A DNA stretch of 25,094 nucleotides from CAMDBL01 sp964498125 (GCA_964498125.1 CAZCGE010000111.1:1-25094), one strand, 5' to 3'; positions 7,575 to 15,628 are shown, counted from the first letter of the stretch. A program made the numbers and translations. The notes: generated from the letters alone by a model not told the origin.

Positions 7575-8689
7575 GCCCGCGCACTGTGCCGGCGGGCCGG
7601 ATCCCAGGACTTCAGGCCGACGCGCTGATACTGCGGCGGCATCGCCACCTCGGCCTGCAGCTTGTAGGCAGCGTGCCAACCCCAATGCGGATCGTCGAGG
7701 AAGGCGCGGGCGATGGCGATCATATCGGCCTGGCCGTCCTGCAAGATCTTCTCGGCCTGCTCGGGATCGGTGATCAGGCCCACGGCCATCGTCGGGATTG
7801 CCGCATCGCGGCGCACCCGCTCGGCGAATGGCACCTGATAGCTCGGACCGAGTGGAATCTTGGCCGTCGGATCGATGCCGCCGCTGGAGCAGTCGATATA
7901 GTCGCAGCCGAGCCGCTTCAATTCGCGTGACAGTGCGACCGAGTCCTCGATGCTCCAGCCGTCCTCGACCCACTCGACCGAGGAGATGCGCACGCCGATC
8001 GGTTTCTCCTCCGGCCAGGCCGTGCGGACGGCGTGAAACACCTCGAGCAGCAGCCGCATGCGGTTCTCGCGACTGCCGCCGTACTGGTCGGTCCGCTTGT
8101 TGCAGATCGGCGACAGGAATTGGTTGAACAGATAGCCGTGCGCGGCGTGGATCTCGAGCATGTCGAAGCCGATGCGCTGGCAGCGCTCGACGGCGGCGAG
8201 GTAATGCCGCTTCAGGGCCGCGATGTCGTCGAGCGTCATGGCGGTGGGCACGTGCCAGCCCGGCCCGATCGGCACGGCGGAGGCGGACTTGGTCGGCCAG
8301 GGATCAGCCGACAGCGGATCGGACAGCGTCTTGCCTTCCCACGGCCGCTTGCACGAGGCCTTGCGGCCGGCGTGGGCCAGCTGGATGCCGATCTTGGCGG
8401 TGCCGAAGCGGCGCGCGGCATCGACAACCCGCTGCATGCCCCGCTCGTTCTCGTCGCTGTAGATGCCAGTGCAGCCGTGCGTGATGCGGCCTTCGCGCTC
8501 CACCGCCGTCGCCTCGACGATGAACAGCGAGGCACCCGAATTGCACAGCGAGCCGACGTGCATCATGTGCCAGTCGTTGGGCGTCCCGTCATCGGCGGAA
8601 TACTGGCACATGGGAGCCACGACGAGGCGGTTCGGCAGCTCCAGCCCACGCAAGCGAATGGGCGAGAACAAAAGGCTCTTGTCAGTCAT
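7571..8689 (-). CDS. NADH:flavin oxidoreductase (Old Yellow Enzyme, YqjM/NamA-like)
   Basis: A 372-residue FMN-dependent ene-reductase that would reduce activated C=C bonds with NAD(P)H. Subclass markers match YqjM: PMCQYSA near residues 26-32 with the redox-tuning cysteine C28, HAGRK (106-110), and HAAHGYLFNQFLSP (181-194) with the two histidines that bind the substrate carbonyl. The TIM-barrel C-terminus includes DMIAIARAFLDDP. ATG 8689 was chosen over the longer frame to 9187 because the latter would run through the tRNA gene, and because AGGGGA precedes it. It forms a two-gene operon with the hydrolase. Confidence 0.93.
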   Translation of the reverse strand: MTDKSLLFSPIRLRGLELPNRLVVAPMCQYSADDGTPNDWHMMHVGSLCNSGASLFIVEATAVEREGRITHGCTGIYSDENERGMQRVVDAARRFGTAKIGIQLAHAGRKASCKRPWEGKTLSDPLSADPWPTKSASAVPIGPGWHVPTAMTLDDIAALKRHYLAAVERCQRIGFDMLEIHAAHGYLFNQFLSPICNKRTDQYGGSRENRMRLLLEVFHAVRTAWPEEKPIGVRISSVEWVEDGWSIEDSVALSRELKRLGCDYIDCSSGGIDPTAKIPLGPSYQVPFAERVRRDAAIPTMAVGLITDPEQAEKILQDGQADMIAIARAFLDDPHWGWHAAYKLQAEVAMPPQYQRVGLKSWDPARRHSARA

Positions 8690-9009
8690 TCTGAGAATTT
8701 CCCCTAGCGAAACGCACAGCTCCAGCCGGATATCGGCCGGACATGCCGCATGCTTTGCCCTGACGACGCGATACGCGCAAGCCCTCGTGCGCAACGTGTC
8801 GCGTGCGGCAAGTGGCGGTTCGGCGCAGGTCAAGACGACGCGGAACAACGCGTGCTCCTCGCGCGCCGCCAATAGGGAACACCATAATTTTGCTCGAGGG
8901 GGCGATCTGAACGTGCGGCTGACAGCGCCGGACAGCCGTATTGCAACGCCTGGCCGTTGCCGATATACGAGGCGCTTGCAGGCTGCATCGTTGCAGTCTT
9001 GCGCGGCTT
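8690..9009. other. Intergenic region between oxidoreductase and tRNA-Val
   Basis: No gene is supported here. Open frames crossing the region also cross the tRNA. It should hold the promoters of the minus-strand oxidoreductase and the plus-strand tRNA, but no clear -35/-10 pair was recognised. A near-palindrome centred on GATATC lies near 8729. Confidence 0.35.
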
Positions 9010-9084
9010 GGGCGGTTAGCTCAGTGGTAGAGCACTGTGTTGACATCGCAGGGGTCGCAGGTTCAATCCCTGCACCGCCCACCA
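9010..9084 (+). tRNA. tRNA-Val (anticodon GAC)
   Basis: A complete cloverleaf can be drawn. The acceptor stem GGGCGGT pairs with ACCGCCC. The D arm is GCTC/GAGC. The anticodon stem CTGTG/CGCAG encloses loop TTGACAT, giving anticodon GAC. The T arm is GCAGG/CCTGC with loop TTCAATC. CCA is encoded. GAC reads valine codons GUC and GUU. Confidence 0.97.
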
Positions 9085-9137
9085 TGCGCCTTGCGCGTAC
9101 CCGGCTGGGGTGGCCGATCAGCCGCGGTGTGGCTCTA

Positions 9138-9183
9138 AAGCATTTTCCGCCAAAGTGGGCACCGGTTTGGCGTAGAAATTGCG
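9138..9183. repeat. Palindromic intergenic element
   Basis: The left arm (GCATTTTC-CGCCAAA) and the right arm (TTTGGCG-TAGAAATTGC) are inverted copies around GTGGGCACCGG. From memory, elements beginning GCATTTTC and containing GTGG..ACCGGTT are abundant in Rhizobiales intergenic regions. It lies between the tRNA and the lipoprotein gene and has no coding capacity. Confidence 0.5.
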
Positions 9184-9348
9184 ACAAACAACGGACTAGC
9201 CGCCGCAGGCAACGATCTTGCCATGGATATCCCCACGTTTCTGCCGGCTGTGGACCGACGCGACCGACGTGCTGACAGGCACGGCAGAATCACAACCAAG
9301 TGCAGCCTCGCTTCAGGCCAAGTGTGCCATGACCGTCGAGGGAATGTG

Positions 9349-10044
9349 ATGATGCAAGGCTGCCGTTTGACTTGGGCCGTCCCATGCATGGCCGTGGTGC
9401 TTGCCGTGAACACTGGCTGTGTGCGCGATGGCACTTTCACGCCACAGGGCTCCATCAAGGACACGTATTCCGCGGCGCCGGCGCCGCGCCATGCCGCAGT
9501 CAAGTCGACGGCCCCCAAGATGATGTCGAAAACAGTCGTGCCGGACAAGGTACCCGACGGCACAAAGATGGCTGCCGCGCCACCGCCATCCGCGGTCGTC
9601 GAGCCTGCGATTGCGAAGGCGGCGCCACCTGCGCCGCCCGCTGCAACCGCTGCCGCGCCGGCGCCGCCCCAGTCCATGACCACCGGCGCCGCCGTGCAGG
9701 TTCCAACGCCGCCCCAGGCAACGCCGCCCGTGCAAATGGTGCGACGGCCGCCGGTCAGCGGCATGCAGTTCCTCGAGGAAGGCCGCGTGCTGTTCCGCAA
9801 CGGCGAGGTGCTGGCTGCGCGCGAGAGGTTTGTCGCAGCGCTTAGCGCGCCCTTGCCGGACGTTCTGCACGAACTCGCCCGAACCTATGATCCGGCCCAC
9901 CTGGCGCGGCTGCCCAAGGCCGATGCCGAAGCCGATGTCGACCGCGCCCGTGCGCTCTACGAGCAGGCGACCGCGCTGGGGTCGAAGGCGGCCGAAGCCG
10001 ATCTCATGCGCCTGCGCAGCCAACGTGAGGTGACGCCGCGCTGA
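9349..10044 (+). CDS. Lipoprotein with Pro/Ala-rich linker and Sel1/TPR-like C-terminus
   Basis: A 231-residue secreted protein. The N-terminus (MMQGCRLTW, then a hydrophobic core ending LAVNTGC) is a type II signal peptide with a plausible lipobox cysteine. Residues about 45-135 form a low-complexity linker rich in Pro and Ala, with runs such as APPAPPAAT. The last 90 residues are helical: FLEEGRVLFRNGEVLAARERF resembles a TPR unit, and ARALYEQATALGSKAAEADL resembles a Sel1 repeat. It probably sits at the periplasmic face of a membrane and mediates protein contacts. The longer frame from 9223 was rejected because the signal peptide begins at 9349, preceded by GAGGGAA. No specific function is recognised. 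Confidence 0.75.
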   Translation: MMQGCRLTWAVPCMAVVLAVNTGCVRDGTFTPQGSIKDTYSAAPAPRHAAVKSTAPKMMSKTVVPDKVPDGTKMAAAPPPSAVVEPAIAKAAPPAPPAATAAAPAPPQSMTTGAAVQVPTPPQATPPVQMVRRPPVSGMQFLEEGRVLFRNGEVLAARERFVAALSAPLPDVLHELARTYDPAHLARLPKADAEADVDRARALYEQATALGSKAAEADLMRLRSQREVTPR

Positions 10045-10217
10045 AACCCGCGGATTGGGATTATACGGTCAGGAGTCTCCGAAGACGAAGCCAATCGACG
10101 ACGCGGCATCGGCGCGGTTGCCTCCCCTTCTCGCTTTCCCGGCCGGAGGCCAGCCCAATCAGGGATCTTTCCTGGTTCCCGTTGGATCGCTGTCACGAGC
10201 CTGCACCGGGTGAAGAT

Positions 10218-10281
10218 CCCGGATAACCGCGCCGCAACGGGGCGCACAGCTATCACTGCCCCTCAGGGCGCGGTTTCCGGG
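10218..10281. repeat. Long nested hairpin
   Basis: The outer stem pairs 10218-10233 (CCCGGATAACCGCGCC) with 10267-10281 (GGCGCGGTTTCCGGG), leaving one bulged base. The inner stem pairs GGGGC (10239-10243) with GCCCC (10258-10262) around a 14-nt loop. It could be part of a transcript or a cruciform-forming repeat. It overlaps the next hairpin by 5 nt. Confidence 0.5.
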
Positions 10282-10329
10282 AAGGCGGTGGCGGGGAATT
10301 GCCGCATTTCCACCACTCCCCCTTCCCGG
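10277..10329. repeat. Second hairpin, mutually exclusive with the preceding one
   Basis: A perfect 9-bp outer stem (CCGGGAAGG 10277-10285 with CCTTCCCGG 10321-10329) is followed inward by GGTGG/CCACC and a small CGG/CCG stem. Its left arm uses bases 10277-10281, which also close the preceding hairpin, so both cannot form fully in one molecule. Confidence 0.45.
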
Positions 10330-10521
10330 CCGGAGCCGCCCGGCGACGTGCGGCCGGCGCGCCGAAGATGTCCCCTCGTGCTCGCGGCGCCTGGCGCAGG
10401 CTGGCATTTTTCTTGCTCCTGACAACGCATGGAAATCGTTGGTTAAGCCCTTTGTGTCATTCTGATTTTCGCCGGCATTCGATCAATTGAGGCGTCCGCG
10501 AGGGCAAAAGATGAATGCGGG

Positions 10522-10602
10522 ATGAAGACCAGCTTCAAGCTGGGTTCAAGTCTGCCACGCTATTCGTTCCGCAATGTTCTGAGTGCTGGACGACGGAGTT
10601 GA
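10522..10602 (+). CDS. Possible 26-residue cationic peptide
   Basis: ATG 10522 opens 26 codons ending at TGA 10600-10602. The product begins MKTSFKLGSS and contains five Arg/Lys in its second half and start. The ribosome site is poor. Its main support is position: the stop lies 2 nt before the ATG of the next small ORF, as in a leader-peptide arrangement. A chance ORF is quite possible. Confidence 0.2.
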   Translation: MKTSFKLGSSLPRYSFRNVLSAGRRS

Positions 10603-10604
10603 CA

Positions 10605-10691
10605 ATGATCGAGTTCATTCGCAATGGCACGATTGTCATGATGGGGATGACGGTGATGGTCGCCGGTGTCTTCGTGGTGATGTACGGCTGA
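10605..10691 (+). CDS. Small single-span membrane protein (28 residues)
   Basis: ATG 10605 has CGGAG 5-6 nt upstream and encodes 28 residues ending at TGA 10689-10691. After a short polar start (MIEFIRNG) the rest is one hydrophobic segment rich in Met and Val (TVMVAGVFVVMYG), enough to span a membrane. It lies 87 bp upstream of ycjX on the same strand. No family is recognised. The hydrophobic profile and ribosome site support it, but the shortness keeps confidence modest. Confidence 0.4.
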   Translation: MIEFIRNGTIVMMGMTVMVAGVFVVMYG

Positions 10692-10778
10692 AGCCACTTG
10701 CCACGCACAGGCGCCGCCACAGCTTGCCTGGCGCAATGACTGCGCCTACCTAGGGGACTCAACCAGCGAGGCCCCAGC

Positions 10779-12248
10779 ATGCGTCTTCCCGACGTGACGG
10801 CCAGCGCCGTCGATGCTGTCCGGTCGGCCGGCACCTACCTCTCCGACAAGTTGGCGCCCACCGTGCGCCTCGGCGTTACCGGGTTTTCCGGCGCCGGCAA
10901 GACGGTATTCATCACTGCCCTCGTACGCAATCTGTTGACAGGCGGGCGGCTGCCATTCCTGGAAGCCCGTATCGAGGGTCGCCTGCGCCGCGCTTGGCTC
11001 GAGCCCCAGCCCGACGAGGCCGTGCCGCGTTTCGACTACGAGCGTCATTGCTCGGCACTGGCCGAGGAGCCGCCGCGCTGGCCCGAGAGCACCCGCCGCA
11101 TCTCCCAATTGCGCATCGTCCTCGAATATCTGCCGCGCCATCGCCTCCGGCGCCGCTTCGGCGCAAGGCGCCTCAACGTCGATATCGTCGACTATCCCGG
11201 CGAATGGCTGGTCGACCTCGGGCTGCTCGGCCAGAGTTTCGCGGATTGGTCGGATCGGGCCTTGGCACTGGCCCGGGCGCCCAACCGTGCGGCCAATGCC
11301 GGCGCCTTTCTCGCAATGCTGCCGACACTCGATCCCAGCGCACCGGAAAACGATCCCCTCGCGCGCCAGGCTGCGGCAGCATTCACGGATTATCTTGGCC
11401 GCCAGCGTGCCAGCGGCGCTGCCCACGCCACGCTAGGGCCCGGACGCTTCCTGATGCCCGGCGATCTCGAAGGCTCGCCCCTGCTGACATTCTGTCCGCT
11501 CGAGTTGCAGGCGGGAGAAGCGATCGAGCGGGGCAGCCTCGCCGGCATGATGAGCCGCCGTTTCGAGAGCTATAAGAGCCACGTCGTTCGTCCGTTCTTC
11601 AAAACGCACTTCAACGGCATCGACCGCCAGATCGTGCTGATGGATGTTCTGGGCGCCCTGGACACGGGTTACGACGCCATCCACGAGATGGAGCAGGCGC
11701 TCGATGCCGTGATGGGCGCCTTCAGGCCCGGCGCCAATTCCTGGCTCTCTGCGCTGCTCGCCCCGCGCGTCGAGCGATTGCTGTTTGCCGCCACCAAGGC
11801 CGACCACCTGCACCATTCCAGCCATGACCGGCTGGAGGCGGTGTTGCGACTGCTGGTCGATCAGGCCTGCAAGCGGGCCAGCACGGCCGGCGCCCGCGTC
11901 GATGTCGTGGCGATGGCGGCCTTGCGCGCCACGCGGGAAGCCGAAGTGCAGCAGGGCGCTGTTCGGCTGCCGCTGATCGTCGGTGTGCCGATGCCCGGCG
12001 AGATGGTGGAAGAAAAGCTGTTCGACGGCTACCGGGAGGCCGCCATCTTTCCCGGCGACCTGCCCGAGCACCCCAAGGTTGCGCTCGATGCCGCCGTTGC
12101 CGGCAAGCCCGTGTCCGATCGCGCCATGCGCTTCGTCAAGTTCCGCCCGCCGCGTATGGCCGCCAGCGGCGAGGGCTTCGGTCCGCCATTCCCCCATATC
12201 CGCCTCGACCGCGCACTCGAGTTCCTGATTGGAGACCGCCTCGCATGA
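10779..12248 (+). CDS. ycjX: YcjX-family P-loop NTPase (DUF463)
   Basis: A 489-residue cytoplasmic protein of the YcjX/DUF463 family, a dynamin/stress-associated GTPase-like group. The Walker A motif GFSGAGKT is at 35-42, directly after LGVTG. The family signature DYPGEWLVDLGLL contains the Walker B-like DxPG. Near the C-terminus are TKADHLHH and the typical VKFRPP. The length is normal for the family. In enterobacteria ycjX-ycjF belongs to the phage-shock (Psp) regulon; no psp genes appear here. The start has GAGG upstream. It overlaps ycjF as ATGA. Confidence 0.93.
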   Translation: MRLPDVTASAVDAVRSAGTYLSDKLAPTVRLGVTGFSGAGKTVFITALVRNLLTGGRLPFLEARIEGRLRRAWLEPQPDEAVPRFDYERHCSALAEEPPRWPESTRRISQLRIVLEYLPRHRLRRRFGARRLNVDIVDYPGEWLVDLGLLGQSFADWSDRALALARAPNRAANAGAFLAMLPTLDPSAPENDPLARQAAAAFTDYLGRQRASGAAHATLGPGRFLMPGDLEGSPLLTFCPLELQAGEAIERGSLAGMMSRRFESYKSHVVRPFFKTHFNGIDRQIVLMDVLGALDTGYDAIHEMEQALDAVMGAFRPGANSWLSALLAPRVERLLFAATKADHLHHSSHDRLEAVLRLLVDQACKRASTAGARVDVVAMAALRATREAEVQQGAVRLPLIVGVPMPGEMVEEKLFDGYREAAIFPGDLPEHPKVALDAAVAGKPVSDRAMRFVKFRPPRMAASGEGFGPPFPHIRLDRALEFLIGDRLA

Positions 12249-13288
12249 CGCCCCCTCGCGAAGACCGGCGACCGCGCGCGTTTTCCCTCGATGATCCCGC
12301 GCTGGTCATGCCACCCACCAAGCCAGACGGCGAGACCACTGCCGCGGATGGAGACCAGGCGCACACGCCTGCCGCCAGCGGGTGGGCTGTTCCGGCAGCG
12401 GCCGATATCGCGGCGGGCATTCGCTGGGGACAGGTCCTGGTTTCGGCAGCCATCGGCTTGGCCCTGCTTGCCGCCGGCCTGTGGTTCGCCCGCTTCGTCG
12501 CCATCGCTCTGGCGCGCGACGACTTGATCGGCTGGACGGCATGGGCCCTTGCCCTGCTGATGGGCCTGGCTGCCCTGGTGCTGGGCGTACGCGAAAGCCT
12601 TGGCCTGTTGCGGCTGCAACGGCTTGGCAGCTTGCGTCACGACGTCGAGGGGGCGCTGCGCGACAAGGACCTGTCGCGGGAGCGGCGGGCGGTGGATCGA
12701 CTGGCGCAGCTGCTGTCGCACCGCGACGAACTCAAGTGGGGGCAGGCCCGGCTGCGGGAGCACATGGGTGACGTGCGCGATCCCGGCGATTTGGCGCGGC
12801 TCGCCGAGCGCGAGCTGCTGGCGCCACTCGACGCGCAGGCGCGCGCGGTCATCCTGCACTCGGCCAAGCGGATCAGCATGGTGACCGCGATCAGTCCGAT
12901 GGCCTGGCTGGCGATGCTGTTCGTGCTGATCGAGAACCTGCGGCTGCTGCGGGCGATTGCCACCATTTATGGCGGTCGACCGGGGCTGATCGGCGGGCTC
13001 AGGCTGGCGCGCATGGTGATCGCCCACATCGTCGCCAGCGGCGGCATCGCCATGACGGAGGATCTGGTCGGTCAGTTCCTTGGCCAGGATCTGCTGCGCC
13101 GCGTCTCGCGACGGCTCGGCGAGGGCGCCTTCAACGGTGCATTGACGGCGCGCATTGGCGTCGCCGCACTCGAGGTGATCCGGCCCATGCCGCACGTGGA
13201 AACCGCGCCGATTCGGCTGCGCGACCTCGTCGGCGAGCTGCTGCGCCGCCGCAAGCCCGCCGCCGACGCCAACCCGCGGCTCACATAG
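12245..13288 (+). CDS. ycjF: YcjF family (UPF0283/DUF697) membrane protein
   Basis: A 347-residue inner-membrane protein that is the usual partner of YcjX. It has a disordered Pro-rich N-terminus (1-55), two helices at about 62-85 and 95-116, a charged coiled region (LRHDVEGALRDKDLSRERRAVDRL), and a C-terminal DUF697-like hydrophobic domain with SPMAWLAMLFVLIENLRLL and IATIYGGRPG. The ATGA overlap with ycjX indicates translational coupling. Its 3' end overlaps the convergent amidase gene by 8 bp. Confidence 0.92.
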   Translation: MTPPREDRRPRAFSLDDPALVMPPTKPDGETTAADGDQAHTPAASGWAVPAAADIAAGIRWGQVLVSAAIGLALLAAGLWFARFVAIALARDDLIGWTAWALALLMGLAALVLGVRESLGLLRLQRLGSLRHDVEGALRDKDLSRERRAVDRLAQLLSHRDELKWGQARLREHMGDVRDPGDLARLAERELLAPLDAQARAVILHSAKRISMVTAISPMAWLAMLFVLIENLRLLRAIATIYGGRPGLIGGLRLARMVIAHIVASGGIAMTEDLVGQFLGQDLLRRVSRRLGEGAFNGALTARIGVAALEVIRPMPHVETAPIRLRDLVGELLRRRKPAADANPRLT

Positions 13289-14558
13289 GCAGGCGGGCCG
13301 TCTGATTGCTGAAGTAGTTGTCGACGGCCGTGGCGATCGAATCCGTAACCTTCTGCCGCCAGGCGTCCGATTTCAGCAGCTGGGCGTCCTCTTTGTTGGA
13401 GACGTAGGCCAGCTCGATCAGCACCGAGGGAAATTGCGCGGTTTTCAGCACCCGGAAGGTGGCGGACCGATCCGGGTTGTCTTTCAGGCTGGTGCTCTGG
13501 CCCATGAATTCGATCACCGAGCGGGTGAAGACGCCGGTGCGATCGCGGGTGACGTCCACTTCGCGCTGGGCCAGATCGGCGAGGATGTTCTTGACGACGT
13601 CGGCATCGGCGGCTGCCGCTTGCTTGACGACCGCCAGATCGTTGCCGCTGAGCGCCTTGTCCGCGACAGATGCCTTGGCGGATCGCTTCAGATCCTCGGT
13701 CACGCCTTCGCGCAGCGAGTAGATCGTGGCGCCGCGGGCCCCGGTATTGGCATAGTCGGCATGCACGGCGATAAACAAGGCCGCCTTGTTGCGCTCGGCG
13801 AATACGACCCGATCGTCGAGATCGACAAACACGTCGCTGTCGCGCGTCATCAGCACCTGGTAGCGGCCGGTGGCGGCGAGCTTGTCACGCAGCACCTTGC
13901 TGAAGGCCAGCACGACCTCCTTCTCGACCGTTCCGAACTTCTGGGCGCCCGAGTCCTGGCCGCCATGGCCGGGGTCGATGACGATGATGGGCTTGTACGT
14001 CTTGGCCGCCTTGAGCCGCGGCGACTCGGCGAGTTTGGGCATTGGCGGTTGCACGGGGGGCGGCACGCCCGCGGCGCCAAGACCGTAGGCCCCGGGCTTC
14101 ATGGGCTTGCGCTGCGCCGCGGCTTCGCTCCCCTCGAGGGGTACGAAGTCGAGAACAATGCGGTGGCCCTTGCCGTCGCGGCCGCGATCGATATTGGAGC
14201 TCTCGACGATGACCGGCACTGAAAAATCGATGATCACCCGCGACTTGCCGGGCGCGGAGAGGCCACCGCGGACTCCTCGGACGAGGCCTACGACCTGGCC
14301 CTCGGGGAGATTTGGAAGCTGCATCCCGACCTCGGGCAGGTCGACAATGACGCGATTGGTGCCGGTCAGGGCGGACACCTGGAACGTGACGAGGCGATCG
14401 AGGCCGATCACGATGCGCGTGCGCTTTGCATCGCCTGTGGTCTCGCCAGCCGCCGTCGCCGGGCAAACACTCACCCAGAGGCCCAACAGGAGGGCGGCGA
14501 TCGAGGCAAATGGCGAACATACGCGCATTGCGGCGCGCCTCATTCGGCCAGAAAGCAT
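13281..14558 (-). CDS. N-acetylmuramoyl-L-alanine amidase (AMIN + Amidase_3)
   Basis: A 425-residue periplasmic zinc amidase that cleaves the bond between N-acetylmuramic acid and L-alanine in peptidoglycan during cell separation, as E. coli AmiB/AmiC do. The signal peptide is residues 1-37 (hydrophobic core IAALLLGLWV, AxA-type end). The AMIN domain, which binds peptidoglycan or septal components, is about 45-140. A Pro-rich linker follows, then Amidase_3 from 190. Zinc ligands are H198 (DPGHGG), E212 (VEKEVVL) and H266 (AVHAD); the catalytic glutamate is E382 (LIELAYVSN). ATG 14558 is preceded by GGGGGT; ATG 14543 or 14528 are alternatives with the same mature protein. Confidence 0.94.
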   Translation of the reverse strand: MLSGRMRRAAMRVCSPFASIAALLLGLWVSVCPATAAGETTGDAKRTRIVIGLDRLVTFQVSALTGTNRVIVDLPEVGMQLPNLPEGQVVGLVRGVRGGLSAPGKSRVIIDFSVPVIVESSNIDRGRDGKGHRIVLDFVPLEGSEAAAQRKPMKPGAYGLGAAGVPPPVQPPMPKLAESPRLKAAKTYKPIIVIDPGHGGQDSGAQKFGTVEKEVVLAFSKVLRDKLAATGRYQVLMTRDSDVFVDLDDRVVFAERNKAALFIAVHADYANTGARGATIYSLREGVTEDLKRSAKASVADKALSGNDLAVVKQAAAADADVVKNILADLAQREVDVTRDRTGVFTRSVIEFMGQSTSLKDNPDRSATFRVLKTAQFPSVLIELAYVSNKEDAQLLKSDAWRQKVTDSIATAVDNYFSNQTARLPM

Positions 14559-14894
14559 GCGTTTGACCCCCGTCTACGCGGTACAACCCTGATTCAGGAC
14601 GGTCACTCAATGCCTGACGATGATGGCAAATTGCGGTTCGCCATCGGGCAATGTGATGGTTAGCGTTATGAAGCACACAAGGTTAATGAATCGCTAACGC
14701 TGACACAGCAAATCGTGCACAGGGGCAGAAATGGCGGCGTCGCGGGACTTTGCAAGGCTCGCTTCGGGCACCTTTCAACAGGTTCCCAACAGGCCGTCCA
14801 CACGCCGTCCAGCGCCTGTTCATGCGGCGTTGACAAGCCCCCTCTCCGCGCACCTATCTGGCGCCTGTAGAGGGTGACTAGGCGGAGGCAAAAT
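14559..14894. other. Divergent promoter region between amidase and beta-barrel gene
   Basis: No gene is supported here. The region holds an inverted repeat GTTAGCG (14659-14665) / CGCTAAC (14692-14698) and a candidate promoter near 14830. The surroundings of the repeat are noticeably more AT-rich, as expected for promoters of the two flanking envelope genes. Confidence 0.5.
14830..14859 (+). promoter_or_regulatory. Candidate sigma-70-type promoter of the beta-barrel gene
   Basis: A perfect -35 (TTGACA, 14830-14835) is followed after 18 bp by CTATCT (14854-14859), a reasonable alphaproteobacterial -10. It lies 36 bp before ATG 14895 on the same strand. No experimental support is available. 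Confidence 0.45.
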
Positions 14895-15554
14895 ATGAGT
14901 GTGGGACGTATCGGCGGCGTACTTTTGGCCGCGTTCATGGCGCTTGGTGCTGGGCAAGCTGCTGCTCAGGGCTACGGCGCAAAGGGCTACCAGACCAGCA
15001 AATGGATGGTTGAGGGCAACATCGGCGGCGGCTGGGGAGACCTGACGACGTTCAGGTTGGCCGGACTGCCAGGCGCACGCGGCGACGGCGACGAAAGTTC
15101 GATCGCGGCCAACGTCGGCGTCGGCTATTATTTCGCCAACAATCTGTTCGCCCGACTGAGCTATCGCTATTTCGGCTCATTCGAGGCCGATGGCAGGTTT
15201 CTTGGCGTCCCGGGCAATCTCGACGTGGGTGCACACGGACTGATGCTCGGCCTCGGTTTCAACTACGACCTGTCGCGGCAGCTCTTCCTGGAAGCCACAG
15301 GAGAGATCGGCACGGCTTTCCTCAACGGCACGGGCAGCGTTGGCGGGGTGGGCATAACCAGCCACACCGAAACGAACTTTGCCGGTGGTCTGGGCCTCGG
15401 CCTGGGATACCGCATGTCGCCGGCCACGGATCTGCTGGTGATGAGCAACTACAACTGGCTAGGTGGCGCCTCGGCCGGCAGTGGCGCGTCGGCATTGACC
15501 ACCAAGGACCTCAGCGTGCTCACGACCACCATTGGTGTGCGCGTCAGGTTTTGA
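14895..15554 (+). CDS. Outer-membrane beta-barrel protein
   Basis: A 219-residue secreted protein with a signal peptide (VLLAAFMALGAGQAAAQ). It continues with alternating amphipathic strands (WMVEGNIGGGWGDL, ANVGVGYYFANNLFARLSYRY, GLMLGLGFNYDLSRQLFLEATGEIG, AGGLGLGLGYRMS) and ends in VRVRF. The terminal Phe and glycine/aromatic strand pattern are typical of small 8-stranded OmpA/OmpX/Opa-like barrels. ATG 14895 has GGAGG 6 nt upstream, which decides the start over the longer frame at 14874. The ligand or role is unknown. Confidence 0.85.
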   Translation: MSVGRIGGVLLAAFMALGAGQAAAQGYGAKGYQTSKWMVEGNIGGGWGDLTTFRLAGLPGARGDGDESSIAANVGVGYYFANNLFARLSYRYFGSFEADGRFLGVPGNLDVGAHGLMLGLGFNYDLSRQLFLEATGEIGTAFLNGTGSVGGVGITSHTETNFAGGLGLGLGYRMSPATDLLVMSNYNWLGGASAGSGASALTTKDLSVLTTTIGVRVRF

Positions 15555-15628
15555 GTTCTTTGGGCGGCGTCCGCGGGCGATCGCCCCACATCGTGATGGC
15601 GTCACAGGGCGGCGCATCGAGCGCGCCG

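Larger units (their letters stand above)
10045..10521. other. Non-coding stretch with strong hairpins
   Basis: No gene is supported. The stretch holds two strong overlapping inverted repeats (listed separately) and a GC-rich motif at 10325-10344 shared with 5379-5398. A partial third copy lies at 10138-10151. Confidence 0.45.

Noticed and set aside
6927..7973. Long form of the alpha/beta hydrolase
   Set aside because: The extra N-terminus overlaps the oxidoreductase in another frame; the GTGA overlap gives a natural start at 7574.
9010..9183. tRNA-Val as an integration site with the adjacent palindrome as an att-type repeat
   Set aside because: No second copy of the tRNA 3' end and no integrase gene is present in the window; the palindrome is unrelated to the tRNA sequence.
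8690..9187. N-terminal extension of the flavin oxidoreductase
   Set aside because: It would translate antisense through the tRNA-Val gene and adds 166 residues unlike the family.
10159..10425. 88-codon minus-strand ORF in the hairpin region
   Set aside because: Arg/Gly-rich shadow product, no ribosome site, and it runs through both arms of strong inverted repeats.
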